Origin: Acidobacteriota bacterium
GTDB taxonomy: Bacteria > Acidobacteriota > Thermoanaerobaculia > UBA5066
Assembly (NCBI GenBank): GCA_003152095.1
Contig: PLZI01000034.1
Location: 6,654-60,974 of the forward strand
DNA: 54,321 nt
Direction of reading: 5' to 3'
Within the stretch, counting starts at the first letter, position 1, and the number at the start of each line of letters is the position of its first letter. Below, piece after piece: positions 41,993 to 50,659 of this stretch. A program made the position numbers and the translations under genes. Under the pieces are notes generated by a model that saw only the letters and a program-made list of their open reading frames with translations, did not search any database and was not told the DNA's origin.

Positions 41993-42916
41993 ATGTTCCA
42001 GAAAGATCTCATCTCGATTCACGACCTGACCGGCGCCGACGTCGCGACCCTCTTCACCCTCGCTGCCGGCATGAAGGCGCGTCCGCGGGATTTCCGATCA
42101 GCGCTCTCCGGGAAGATCCTCGCCATGATCTTCGAGAAGTCGTCCACGCGGACGCGCGTCTCCTTCGAGGCCGGGATGACCCAGCTCGGCGGCGCGGCGC
42201 AGTTTCTGTCGTCCCGCGACATCCAGATCGGACGCGGCGAGCCGATCGCGGACACGGCGCGCGTCCTCTCGCGATACGTGGACGGCATCATGGCGCGTAC
42301 CTTCGCGCACGACACGGTCCTCGAGCTCGCCCGCCACGCGACGATCCCCGTCATCAACGGCCTGACCGACCTTCTTCACCCGTGCCAGGCCCTGACGGAC
42401 TACTTCACGATGAGCGAGAAGTTCGGGAAGTTGACGGGCTTCAAGCTCGCGTACGTCGGCGACGGGAACAACATGGCGCACTCGCTCATGTACGGGGGGC
42501 CGAAGTGCGGCGTCGATGTCGCCGTCGCGACGCCGAAGGGCTATGAACCGGACGCCACCGTCACCGCGAACGCGCACGCGGACGCGACCGCGGCGGGAAC
42601 GACGCTGCTCGTCACGCATTCGAAGGAAGAGGCCGTCCGAGGGGCCCACGTGATCTACACCGACGTGTGGGCCTCGATGGGGCAGGAGGCCGAGCAGCAG
42701 AAGCGCGTGCGCGATTTCGCGGGCTGGACGGTCACGAGCGAGCTTCTCGCCCTCGCGCACCCCGACGCCGTTTTCATGCACTGCCTCCCCGCGCACCGCG
42801 GCGAAGAGGTGGCGGCCGAGGTGTGCGACGGACCACGCTCCGTCATCTTCGACGAGGCGGAGAACCGCCTCCACGTCCAGAAGGCGATCCTCGCCACGTT
42901 GATGGACCGCCCCTGA
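41993..42916 (+). CDS. argF: Ornithine carbamoyltransferase
   Basis: A 307-aa transcarbamylase. The carbamoyl-phosphate motif SSTRTRVSFE, HPCQALTDY and the ornithine-site MHCLPAHRG are complete. AAAAGGACGG lies ahead of the ATG. Its position behind arginine deiminase suggests a catabolic role (ArcB), but sequence alone does not distinguish it from biosynthetic ArgF. The stop TGA overlaps the inferred CTG start of the next gene. Confidence 0.93.
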   Translation: MFQKDLISIHDLTGADVATLFTLAAGMKARPRDFRSALSGKILAMIFEKSSTRTRVSFEAGMTQLGGAAQFLSSRDIQIGRGEPIADTARVLSRYVDGIMARTFAHDTVLELARHATIPVINGLTDLLHPCQALTDYFTMSEKFGKLTGFKLAYVGDGNNMAHSLMYGGPKCGVDVAVATPKGYEPDATVTANAHADATAAGTTLLVTHSKEEAVRGAHVIYTDVWASMGQEAEQQKRVRDFAGWTVTSELLALAHPDAVFMHCLPAHRGEEVAAEVCDGPRSVIFDEAENRLHVQKAILATLMDRP

Positions 42917-43953
42917 CGCGCCGCCTCGCCCTCGCCGCCGGCTGTTGCGCCCTCGCGCTGGGCGGCGCCTGCCGGAAGAGCGGCCCCGCTGTGCGGTCTT
43001 CGGCCGCCTCTCCGGACGACGCGGGCGTCGTCACGCTGGAGCGCGTTGCCGCGCGCGCCGAGGCGGCGCCAAACTCTCCTTCGATCCTCACGCTGCCTCG
43101 CGGGACCGTCTTGAAGCTGCGCGAGGCCCGCGACGATTCTGTTCACGTCGTGGTCGAGGGGCGGGACGTCTGGATCCCGGCCGACAGCTTCGAGCGGATG
43201 GCCGACCGCGAGGCGCGCGAGAAGCGCGCCGTCGCCGTGGCGGGCTTCTCGCCCCAGCCGGCGCGGGCCGTCGAGTCCTGTCCCGTTCTTCTCGCCCCGG
43301 ATTACGGCGCTGCGCGGTGGGGCTCGCTCGAAGACGGCGACGACGTGGACGTCGTGCTCGCGGATCACGATTTCTTCGGCGTGCGCCTCGCGGGAAAGAT
43401 CCTCGCGTTCGTGCCCGCGCGCTCCGTGCGCCTCCTGCCCTCGTCCGTTGCGGCGATTCCCGCCGGGCCCTCCGGACGCGGGGTGGTGCCGGAGGTGCAG
43501 TCGCTGGGAGTTCCCGACCGGGACTTGCGCCCGGCGGCCGCCGGGCGCACCCCGGCACCCACGGCAGACGCGGGCGCCGCCCCTGCGACCTCTTCTGCCG
43601 CGGCCGTGGCCGCGGCGGCGCCGGCCCTTTCGCAGGCTCCTCTGGTCTCGCTTCCGGACGGGGCCGAGATTCCCGTTCTCCTGTCGCGCGTGGATGCACG
43701 TTACCCGGAGGCGGCGCGCCGGCTGAATCTGAGCGGCGACGTCGTATTGCGCATCGTCATCGAGGCGAACGGCTCCGTGGGCAGGATCGACGTGATGACG
43801 CCCGGCCCCGCAGGTATGACGGAAGCCGCCGTGGATGCCGTGCGGCGCTGGACGTATCGCCCCGCGCGGATCGCCGGGCAGCAAGTGGCCGTATGGAAGG
43901 TCGTCCGCATCCGCTTCGTCCGGACGGTCGAGAGAGAGCCCCCGCCGGACTGA
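42913..43953 (+). CDS. TonB-C domain lipoprotein-like protein, inferred CTG start
   Basis: A 346-aa exported protein. From a CTG at 42913 (CTGA overlap with argF) it has a twin-Arg basic start (TRR), a hydrophobic stretch and a Cys soon after (GGAC at ~21-24), resembling a lipoprotein signal. Two SH3-like beta regions follow (about 60-100 and 130-180), then an Ala/Pro-rich linker, and a TonB C-terminal domain (about 265-340: ARYPEAARR, GDVVLRIVIEANG, WTYRPA). There is no canonical start between argF and the signal; a GTG beyond the signal would lose it. A TonB-C domain without an N-terminal TonB anchor is common in energiser-related or envelope proteins of this group. Role unknown. Confidence 0.75.
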   Translation: MTRRLALAAGCCALALGGACRKSGPAVRSSAASPDDAGVVTLERVAARAEAAPNSPSILTLPRGTVLKLREARDDSVHVVVEGRDVWIPADSFERMADREAREKRAVAVAGFSPQPARAVESCPVLLAPDYGAARWGSLEDGDDVDVVLADHDFFGVRLAGKILAFVPARSVRLLPSSVAAIPAGPSGRGVVPEVQSLGVPDRDLRPAAAGRTPAPTADAGAAPATSSAAAVAAAAPALSQAPLVSLPDGAEIPVLLSRVDARYPEAARRLNLSGDVVLRIVIEANGSVGRIDVMTPGPAGMTEAAVDAVRRWTYRPARIAGQQVAVWKVVRIRFVRTVEREPPPD

Positions 43954-43986
43954 ACCGGCATGCCGCGGAGGCGATCCCCCGCTCCC

Positions 43987-43992
43987 TATAAA
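43987..43992 (+). promoter_or_regulatory. -10 element TATAAA of the cyclase gene
   Basis: It ends 13 nt before the ATG at 44006, and no ribosome-binding site is seen (CTCCCTCCCGCCC in between). This would make a very short leader. Confidence 0.4.
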
Positions 43993-44005
43993 CTCCCTCC
44001 CGCCC

Positions 44006-45634
44006 ATGCTGGAGATCGTTTACGAGATCGAGGGGCAGACCCGGCGCTTCCTCCTGTCCGGCGGGGACGTGTCGATCGGCCGTTCGAGCGAGAACGGGAT
44101 CGTCCTGAACGACTTCTCCGTGTCGCGCCGACACGCGCTCCTCTCCGAGCGCGGGGGTGTCTGGACGGTCGAAGACCTGAAATCGACGAATGGCCTCAAG
44201 GTGAACGGGGAGCTCTCGGCGAAATCGCCGCTGAAGGCGGACGATGTCCTCACGGTCGGCACCTTCACCCTTTACGTCCGCGAGCAGCCCACGGCCAAGA
44301 ACATCGCGGCGAAGACGATCAGCGACTCGAGCTCGACGTTCGTCCGCTCGATCGCCGACTTCAACCGCGACTTCAACCTCGACGTTGCGCGCACCGGGGT
44401 CACGGAAATCGCGGGGACGCTCGCCGGGCGGCGGCACCCGCCGGAGATGGCGCGCGAGAAGATCTTCGAGATCCTCGTCCAGGTCGCCCGCACGCTCATC
44501 GAGGCGCCCGACGTGGACCAGATTCTCTCGAAGGTCGTGGACCTGCTCTTCGACTTCCTGCCCGCCGAGCGCGCCGTCGTCGTGCTCCGCGAGGAAGGAG
44601 GCGGGCTCGTCGCGACTCTCGTACGACACAAAGGGCGGGCCGGCGCGGAGACCGCCGAGACGTTTTCCCGCACGATCGTCGAGAACGTCGTGCGCGAGCG
44701 CGTGGCGGTCCTGACGTCCGACGCCCTCACGGACGACCGTTTCGAGGCCGGCCAGTCGATCCGCATCCAGCAGATCCGGTCGGCCATGTGCGTCCCGCTG
44801 TGGAACCGCGAAAACGTCATTGGCGCCCTCCACGTGGACACGCGCCTCAAGACCGGCACGTTCACGGCGGACGACCTCGATCTCCTGACCGCGCTCGGGA
44901 ACTTCGCGGCCGTCGCGATCGAGCGCGCGCGCCTGCAGGGGCGCATCGTGCGCGAAGAGCGCATTCGCGAGCGCCTCGCGCGCTATCACTCGCCGGGTGT
45001 CGTCGAGGAGATCGTCTCGGAGTCGCCCGCGGGCGTGGAGAAAGTACGCACGCGCGATGTGACGGTGTTCTTCGCGGACATCGTCGGCTTCACGACGGCC
45101 GCCGAGTCGATGGCGCCCGAAGAGCTGTCGCGGTTTCTCGAAACCGTTTTCACGTTCGCGGCGGACGCGATCTTCGAACAGGGCGGCACGCTCGACAAGT
45201 TCATCGGAGACGCCGTGATGGCCTTCTTCGGCGCCCCGATTCCGCAGCCGGACCATCCCCGCCGGGCCGTGGCGGCGGCCGCGAGGCTCATCGAGAGCCT
45301 GACGGCCTGGAACGTGGAGCGCGCCGGGCGCGGCGAGCCGGAGGTCGCGGTGCGCGTGGGCGTCAATACGGGATATGCGGTCGTGGGCGACATCGGGTCC
45401 GACCGGCGCGTGGACTACACCGTCCTCGGGAACACCGTGAACGTGGCCGCCCGGCTCGAGGACTACGTCGCCGGCCCGAACGAGATCGTGGTGGGCGAGG
45501 AGACGGCGCGGCTCGCGAGCGACTCGTTCGTGTTCGAGCCCCTCGGCGAGAAGCGCCTCAAGGGCCTTACGAAAGGCCTGAAAGCCTTCCGCGTGAAGCT
45601 CGACGAGAAAGGCGCGCCGGTTCCCCCGACGTGA
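44006..45634 (+). CDS. FHA-GAF-adenylate/guanylate cyclase signalling protein
   Basis: A 542-aa soluble protein. The N-terminal FHA domain (about 1-95: IGRSSENGIVLND, SRRHALL, STNGLKVNG) binds phosphothreonine. A GAF domain (about 150-320) follows, then a coiled linker, and a class III nucleotide cyclase domain (about 345-535). The metal aspartates are in FFADIVGFT and GDAVMAFFG, the purine-specificity Lys in LDKFIGD, and the transition-state Asn and Arg in VNVAARLE, so the domain looks active and adenylate-specific. It would couple a Ser/Thr kinase signal and a GAF ligand to cAMP. It overlaps rdgB by GTGA. Confidence 0.88.
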   Translation: MLEIVYEIEGQTRRFLLSGGDVSIGRSSENGIVLNDFSVSRRHALLSERGGVWTVEDLKSTNGLKVNGELSAKSPLKADDVLTVGTFTLYVREQPTAKNIAAKTISDSSSTFVRSIADFNRDFNLDVARTGVTEIAGTLAGRRHPPEMAREKIFEILVQVARTLIEAPDVDQILSKVVDLLFDFLPAERAVVVLREEGGGLVATLVRHKGRAGAETAETFSRTIVENVVRERVAVLTSDALTDDRFEAGQSIRIQQIRSAMCVPLWNRENVIGALHVDTRLKTGTFTADDLDLLTALGNFAAVAIERARLQGRIVREERIRERLARYHSPGVVEEIVSESPAGVEKVRTRDVTVFFADIVGFTTAAESMAPEELSRFLETVFTFAADAIFEQGGTLDKFIGDAVMAFFGAPIPQPDHPRRAVAAAARLIESLTAWNVERAGRGEPEVAVRVGVNTGYAVVGDIGSDRRVDYTVLGNTVNVAARLEDYVAGPNEIVVGEETARLASDSFVFEPLGEKRLKGLTKGLKAFRVKLDEKGAPVPPT

Positions 45635-46206
45635 CGGACGCGCTCTCGGGGCTGACGTTCGTGACCTCGAACGCGGGCAAGGCCCGCGAGGCGGCGATCT
45701 TCCTGGGTCGCGAGGTCGCGGTGAAGGACGTCGAGGTCCCCGAAATCCAGTCACTCGACTTCGCCGAGGTCGCGCGCGCCAAGGCGATCGTGGCGGCCGG
45801 GGCCCTCGGTGTCCCTGTCCTCGTCGAGGACTCGGGCCTCGCGGTCGAGGCCTGGGGCGGCTTTCCGGGTCCGCTGACGAAATGGATCGTGATGGGATCT
45901 GCGGGGCAGGACGGCCTCGCGAAGATGCTCGACGGTTTCTCCGACCGTTCCGCCGAAGCCGTGTCCGTCCTCGCGGTCGCGCGGCCGGGGCAAGGCGCGC
46001 ATGACGTCGTCGTGGCGGAAGCGCGCGTCCGGGGTTCGATCGCCCTTCATCCGCGCGGAACGAACGGCTTCGGCTGGGACGTGCTGTTCATCCCAGAGGG
46101 CGCGACGCGCACCTGGGCGGAAATGGGCGAGGAAGAGAAGAACAGAGACTCGCACCGGGCGAGGGCGTTCAAGCGCCTGAGGGCTCTGCTGCAACGAGAA
46201 GAGTAG
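45631..46206 (+). CDS. rdgB: Non-canonical purine NTP pyrophosphatase (RdgB/HAM1)
   Basis: A 191-aa house-cleaning enzyme that hydrolyses ITP, dITP and XTP. Signatures are TSNAGKAREA, VEDSGLAVEA and GTNGFGWDVLFIP. GTG at 45631 overlaps the cyclase stop. It converges with coaE, with 3 nt between the stops. Confidence 0.9.
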   Translation: MTDALSGLTFVTSNAGKAREAAIFLGREVAVKDVEVPEIQSLDFAEVARAKAIVAAGALGVPVLVEDSGLAVEAWGGFPGPLTKWIVMGSAGQDGLAKMLDGFSDRSAEAVSVLAVARPGQGAHDVVVAEARVRGSIALHPRGTNGFGWDVLFIPEGATRTWAEMGEEEKNRDSHRARAFKRLRALLQREE

Positions 46207-46209
46207 TCT

Positions 46210-46824
46210 TCAGTGCCTCCCGGCGCGGGCCCGGAGGTCGCGCGCGAGAGCGTCGATCTTGCCCTCTAGCTCCTCCCGTGTCCCGTCCGTCCGGATCACG
46301 ATGTCAGAGACCTCCTCGCGTGCCGCGTCGGAGAACTGCGCCGCCATGCGCTTCACGAACTCGTTCGGATCCGTCTCGCCGCTCCTTCGCATCGCCCGCT
46401 GGAGTCTCATGTCCGCCGGGGCTGACACGGCGACGAGGACATCGAACCGCTCGCGCCCGCCGGTCTCGACCAAGAGCGTCGCCTCGACGACGCCGAGAGG
46501 CTCGCCTTTCCTCTCGAGCTCCTCGAACCAGCGCGCCTGCGCGTCGCGGACGAGGGGGTGGATGAGGCGGTTGAGCCTCGCGAGAATCTCGGGGTCGTGG
46601 AAGACGCGCATGGAGAGCTTGCGCCGGTCGACGGACCCGTCCTCCGTGAGGAACTCCTTCCCGAATGTCTCCGCGACGGCGCGGGCGCCCGCGGCGCCGG
46701 GCGCATAGAGGTCGTGGACCATGCGGTCCGCGTCGCGCATGGGGATTCCGCGCTTTTCGAGGCCCTCCGCGATGGTGCTCTTGCCCGACGCGAGGCCGCC
46801 GGTGAGCCCGACCTTCAGGATCAT
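46210..46824 (-). CDS. coaE: Dephospho-CoA kinase
   Basis: A 204-aa kinase for the last step of CoA synthesis. The P-loop is GLTGGLASGKST, followed by MRDADRMVHDLY and the LIHP motif (NRLIHPLVRD). Start ATG overlaps the folD stop as ATGA, so it follows folD in one unit. Confidence 0.94.
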   Translation of the reverse strand: MILKVGLTGGLASGKSTIAEGLEKRGIPMRDADRMVHDLYAPGAAGARAVAETFGKEFLTEDGSVDRRKLSMRVFHDPEILARLNRLIHPLVRDAQARWFEELERKGEPLGVVEATLLVETGGRERFDVLVAVSAPADMRLQRAMRRSGETDPNEFVKRMAAQFSDAAREEVSDIVIRTDGTREELEGKIDALARDLRARAGRH

Positions 46825-47738
46825 CCGCGCCTCGCCTCGCAGAGCCGGAGCGTGTTCTGGAGCAGCATGGCGATCGTGAGCGGGCCGACGCCGCCCGGGA
46901 CGGGCGTATAGCGCGACGAGCGCGGGTACGCCGTCGCCGGGTCGCAGTCGCCCACGAGCGTCGAGCCCTTTTTCTCGAAGGTCGCCATGCGCGCCGCGTC
47001 GCCGGGGAAGAACCTCTCCACGTCCGCGCGGGACATCACCCGGTTGATGCCCACGTCCACGAGGACCGAGCCCTCCTTCACGAAGTCGCCCGTGACGAAG
47101 CCGGGCCGTCCGATCGCGGCGACGAGGAGATCCGCCTCGCGGCAAAGGCCGGGCAGGTCGCGTGTCTTCGAGTGCGCGATCGTCACGGTGGCGTCGTTCT
47201 GAAGGAGAAGGAGCGCCATCGGCTTGCCCACGATGTCGCTTCTGCCGACGACGACGGCCCTCGTGCCGCGAAGGGCGACGCCCTCGCGCTTGAGCAGCTC
47301 GAGGATCCCGGCGGGCGTGCAGGGCACGGGCGCTGGCTTGCCCTGCAGGAGCCGCCCGGCATTGACGGGATGGAGTCCGTCCGCGTCCTTCCGGGGGTCG
47401 ATCGCCTCGAGGATTCGGGCCGTGCCGACGTGTTTCGGGAGGGGGAGCTGAACCAGGATCGCGTCCACCGCGTCGTCGTGGTTGAGGAGGTCCACGGTGG
47501 CGAGGATCTCGCTCTCCGACAGGCCGGCGGGAAAGCGAAGGGTGCGCTCGGCGATCCCGGCTTCACGCGCCGCGGCGCCCTTACTCGCGACATAGACCGA
47601 GCTCGCCGGATGCTCGCCCACGAGGATGACCGCGAGGCCAGGCACGATCCCGCGCGCCGCGAGCTCCGCCACGCCATCGGCCACTTCGGCCCGAATCGCG
47701 CGCGCGACGCGCGTCCCGTCCAGAATCGAACCCGTCAT
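46821..47738 (-). CDS. folD: Methylenetetrahydrofolate dehydrogenase / cyclohydrolase
   Basis: A 305-aa bifunctional one-carbon enzyme. The catalytic Lys lies in YVASKGAAAREAG; VQLPLPKHV, PCTPAGILELL, GRSDIVGKPMA and PGGVGPLT are all present. The start at 47738 has AGAAGGA just upstream and is preferred over the ATG at 47807. It is divergent from the rplM promoter. Confidence 0.95.
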   Translation of the reverse strand: MTGSILDGTRVARAIRAEVADGVAELAARGIVPGLAVILVGEHPASSVYVASKGAAAREAGIAERTLRFPAGLSESEILATVDLLNHDDAVDAILVQLPLPKHVGTARILEAIDPRKDADGLHPVNAGRLLQGKPAPVPCTPAGILELLKREGVALRGTRAVVVGRSDIVGKPMALLLLQNDATVTIAHSKTRDLPGLCREADLLVAAIGRPGFVTGDFVKEGSVLVDVGINRVMSRADVERFFPGDAARMATFEKKGSTLVGDCDPATAYPRSSRYTPVPGGVGPLTIAMLLQNTLRLCEARRG

Positions 47739-47774
47739 TCCTTCTATTCTGAGGGATCGGCGCGATACGCTTGC

Positions 47775-47803
47775 TTGACAGGGAGGGGGAGGGGGCGTAT
47801 TTT
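47775..47803 (+). promoter_or_regulatory. Strong sigma-70-type promoter of rplM-rpsI
   Basis: A perfect -35 TTGACA (47775-47780), 17-nt spacer and -10 TATTTT (47798-47803). Transcription would start near 47810 and give a leader of about 160 nt before rplM. This is the best canonical promoter in the window. Confidence 0.8.
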
Positions 47804-47810
47804 TCATGGC

Positions 47811-47969
47811 CCTGCGGGTTGATGGTTCGCCTGAAGCCCGCTTGTCGTGTGCCGCCGGGGCCTTGGTCTTTCGATGCTTCCCGTGTTTCGCATCGTGACA
47901 CCGACCTCGGGATCTTCAAGCCGGGGTCACCGCACCCCTCAACCGCCCCGATCGGAGACCGCCGTTCCC
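47811..47969 (+). promoter_or_regulatory. Structured 5' leader of rplM
   Basis: About 160 nt of non-coding leader. It holds a hairpin GCGGG...CCCGC near 47813-47841, a perfect CGATGC/GCATCG hairpin at 47872-47895, and a GTGAC/GTCAC stem at 47895-47930. Ribosomal-protein operons are often autoregulated by such leaders (L13 leaders are known). Whether this one matches a known class was not testable here. Confidence 0.4.
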
Positions 47970-48404
47970 GTGAGCACTCGCACGCCGCTTCCCAGGATCT
48001 CCGATCAATCCCGGCGCTGGATCGTCGTCGACGCCGACGGCAAGGTGCTCGGCCGTCTCGCAACGCTCGTTGCGCGCCACCTCACGGGAAAGACGAAGGC
48101 CATCTACACGCCCTTCCTCGACACCGGCGACTTCGTCGTCGTGGTGAACGCCGAAAGGGTCGCCCTCACCGGCTCGAAGCTCGGCCACAAGATGTACCGT
48201 CACCATACCGGTTTCCCGGGGGGTCTTCGTTCCATCGAGGCCGGCAAGCTCAAGGCGACCCACCCCGAACGTGTCATCGAAGCGGCCGTGCGCGGCATGC
48301 TGCCGAAAACGAAACTGGGCCGGAAGATGTTCAAGAAGCTCAAGGTCTACGCCGGCCCCGATCATCCGCACATTGCCCAGTCTCCAGCCGCCGTCGCGGT
48401 CTGA
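47970..48404 (+). CDS. rplM: 50S ribosomal protein L13
   Basis: A 144-aa protein with the L13 signatures [28 protein letters not shown] and [21 protein letters not shown] followed by HPH-AQ. The GTG start at 47970 matches the usual L13 length. The frame upstream to 47847 is untranslated leader. It pairs with rpsI in the universal order. Confidence 0.95.
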   Translation: MSTRTPLPRISDQSRRWIVVDADGKVLGRLATLVARHLTGKTKAIYTPFLDTGDFVVVVNAERVALTGSKLGHKMYRHHTGFPGGLRSIEAGKLKATHPERVIEAAVRGMLPKTKLGRKMFKKLKVYAGPDHPHIAQSPAAVAV

Positions 48405-48454
48405 CCGGGATTACGAAAAGCACGCGAAATAGAAATAAGGGAGAAGCGCACCCC

Positions 48455-48847
48455 GTGACGAACCTCCAATTTCAGGCCGTGGGACGCCGAAAAGAGTCGG
48501 TCGCCCGCGTGTACCTCCGCCCCGGCAAGGGGACGGTGCTGGTCAACGACCGCACCTTCGAGGACTTCTTCCCGAACGACGTGCTCAAGATGGCCATCCG
48601 CCAGCCGCTGCAGCTCACCGAGACCGTCGACAAGTTCGACGTCGTCGCCCTTGTCGAGGGCGGTGGGAGCGCGGGCCAGGCGGGCGCGATCCGCCACGGG
48701 ATCGCCCGCGCGCTCTGCCTCTTCAACGGCGAGCTCCGCGGCGCGCTCAAGAAGGCAGGCCTTCTCACGCGCGACTCGCGCATGAAGGAACGCAAGAAGT
48801 ACGGTCAGCGCGGCGCCCGCGCCCGGTTCCAGTTCTCGAAGAGGTAA
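48455..48847 (+). CDS. rpsI: 30S ribosomal protein S9
   Basis: A 130-aa protein with [27 protein letters not shown], and the basic tail [13 protein letters not shown]...FSKR, which reaches the decoding site. The GTG start has GGGAG upstream. rpsB follows after 10 nt. Confidence 0.96.
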   Translation: MTNLQFQAVGRRKESVARVYLRPGKGTVLVNDRTFEDFFPNDVLKMAIRQPLQLTETVDKFDVVALVEGGGSAGQAGAIRHGIARALCLFNGELRGALKKAGLLTRDSRMKERKKYGQRGARARFQFSKR

Positions 48848-48857
48848 TGGGGGAGAG

Positions 48858-49661
48858 ATGAGCCAAATCACGATGAAGGAGCTGCTTGAGGCGGGCGTTC
48901 ACTTCGGCCACCAGACGAAACGCTGGAACCCGAAGATGAAGAAGTACATCTTCGGCAAGCGCAACGGCATCTACATCATCGACCTCCAGAAGACCCTCAA
49001 ATGCTTCCGCGAAGCCGCGGCGTTCGTCACCGACGTCGCCTCGCAGGGCAAGAACATCCTCTTCGTCGGCACGAAGCGCCAGGCGCAGGACGCCATCTAC
49101 GAGGAGGCGAACCGCTGCGGCATGTTCTACGTGAACAATCGCTGGCTCGGCGGCACGCTCACGAACTTCGTGACGATCCGAAAGTCGATCAGCCGTCTCA
49201 AAGAGATCGAGGCGATGCTCGTGGAGGGCTCGGACGCGATCCTCACGAAGAAGGAGCGCATCCAGCTCGACCGCGAGAAGGCGAAGCTCAGCAAGAACCT
49301 GATCGGCATCAAGGAGATGGAGGAGCTTCCGGACGTCCTCTTCGTGATCGATCCGAAAAAGGAAGCGATCGCGGTCCAGGAGGCCAAGAAGCTCGGCATC
49401 CCGGTTGTCGCCATCGTCGACACGAACTGCGATCCCGACAGCATCTCCCACGTCATCCCCGGCAACGACGACGCCATTCGCGCGATCAAGCTCTTCACCG
49501 GCAAGATGTCCGACGCCGTCCTCGAGGGGCTGCACGCCCAGGAGGAGCGGTTCGTCGGAAAGGTCGAGCACGCCGACGACGAGCCGATGCCCACGAACTT
49601 CCAGGTGGCCGACGCGGCCGCGGCCAAGCCCGAGGGAGCCGTCGTTCCCGTTCCGGTCTGA
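48858..49661 (+). CDS. rpsB: 30S ribosomal protein S2
   Basis: A 267-aa protein with [36 protein letters not shown] and the C-terminal [13 protein letters not shown] motif. GGGGGAGAG immediately precedes the ATG. It is separated from tsf by a strong hairpin at 49682-49720. Confidence 0.96.
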   Translation: MSQITMKELLEAGVHFGHQTKRWNPKMKKYIFGKRNGIYIIDLQKTLKCFREAAAFVTDVASQGKNILFVGTKRQAQDAIYEEANRCGMFYVNNRWLGGTLTNFVTIRKSISRLKEIEAMLVEGSDAILTKKERIQLDREKAKLSKNLIGIKEMEELPDVLFVIDPKKEAIAVQEAKKLGIPVVAIVDTNCDPDSISHVIPGNDDAIRAIKLFTGKMSDAVLEGLHAQEERFVGKVEHADDEPMPTNFQVADAAAAKPEGAVVPVPV

Positions 49662-49681
49662 CCCGATTCCTTGAGAGAACG

Positions 49682-49720
49682 GGGCTGGCGGGAGGACACG
49701 CTTCTCCCGCCGGCCCTTTT
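49682..49720 (+). terminator. Intrinsic terminator or attenuator between rpsB and tsf
   Basis: A 13-bp stem (49682-49694 with 49704-49716; one G-T wobble) with a 9-nt loop, followed by TTTT. It lies 20 nt after the rpsB stop and ends 17 nt before tsf, so it likely sets the S2 to EF-Ts ratio by partial termination. Confidence 0.7.
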
Positions 49721-49737
49721 GACGTAAGAGGTATTCC

Positions 49738-50655
49738 ATGGCGATTTCCGCAGTGATGGTCAAAATGCTCCGCGACAAAACCGGTGCCGGAATGCTCGAT
49801 TGCAAGAGCGCGCTCGAGGAGACGGCCGGCAACGTGGAAGAGGCCGAGAAGGTCCTCCGCAAGAAGGGCCTTGCGGCCGCCGCGAAGAAGGCGGGCCGCG
49901 TCGCCGCAGATGGACTCGTCGGCCACAAGGTCGAGGGCGGCACGGCCGTGCTCGTCGAGGTGGCCTGCGAGAGCGACTTCGTCGCGAAGACCGAGAAATT
50001 CCTGAGAATGAAAGACGCGCTGACGTCGTTCATCTTCGACCACGCCGCGCTGGGCGATACGGCCGACGGGAACGTCGAGGCCCTCGCGGCCATGCCGCCC
50101 CCGAAGAGGATGCCGCATCACGGGGCGACGATCGCCGAGTGCTTGCAGGCGTTCACCGGCGACCTCGGCGAAAAAACTGAGGTCCGCCGCTTCGCGCGCC
50201 TCGTCGCGGGTGCGAGCTCCGCGCTCACGATTTACGCGCACCCAGGCGACAAGACCGTCGTCGTCGTGGAGACGAAGGGGATGCCCGAGGACCTCTCGAA
50301 GGACCTGGCGATGCATGTCGCGGCGCTGGCCCCCCAGTTCACGAGTCGGGACGGCGTCTCGGCGAAGGCTCTCGCCGACGAGCGTGAGATCGCGCGCGCC
50401 AAGGCGGTCGCCGCCGGCAAGCCGGAGGCCGTCGCCGAGAAGATGGTCGAAGGCATGATCGGCAAGTGGTTCGGGGAGGTCGTGCTTCTCGACCAGCCTT
50501 TCGCGAAGGACGACAGCAAGAAGGTGTCCCAGGTCATCGCCGAGCGCGCGGGCAAGGACGCTTCGGTCGTTCGTTTCGTGCGTTTCAAGGTGGGCGAGGG
50601 CATCGAGAAGAAGGGCGGGGACTTCGCCGCCGAAGTCGCCGCGCTCGTCAAGTGA
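49738..50655 (+). CDS. tsf: Elongation factor Ts
   Basis: A 305-aa guanine-exchange factor for EF-Tu. The N-terminal UBA-like region ([19 protein letters not shown]) and the [11 protein letters not shown] motif are typical; [22 protein letters not shown] ends the protein. Immediately after the core motif the codons become AT-rich (50000-50017, encoding LRMKDA), unlike the neighbourhood. AAGAGG precedes the ATG. Confidence 0.95.
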   Translation: MAISAVMVKMLRDKTGAGMLDCKSALEETAGNVEEAEKVLRKKGLAAAAKKAGRVAADGLVGHKVEGGTAVLVEVACESDFVAKTEKFLRMKDALTSFIFDHAALGDTADGNVEALAAMPPPKRMPHHGATIAECLQAFTGDLGEKTEVRRFARLVAGASSALTIYAHPGDKTVVVVETKGMPEDLSKDLAMHVAALAPQFTSRDGVSAKALADEREIARAKAVAAGKPEAVAEKMVEGMIGKWFGEVVLLDQPFAKDDSKKVSQVIAERAGKDASVVRFVRFKVGEGIEKKGGDFAAEVAALVK

Positions 50656-50659
50656 GAAC

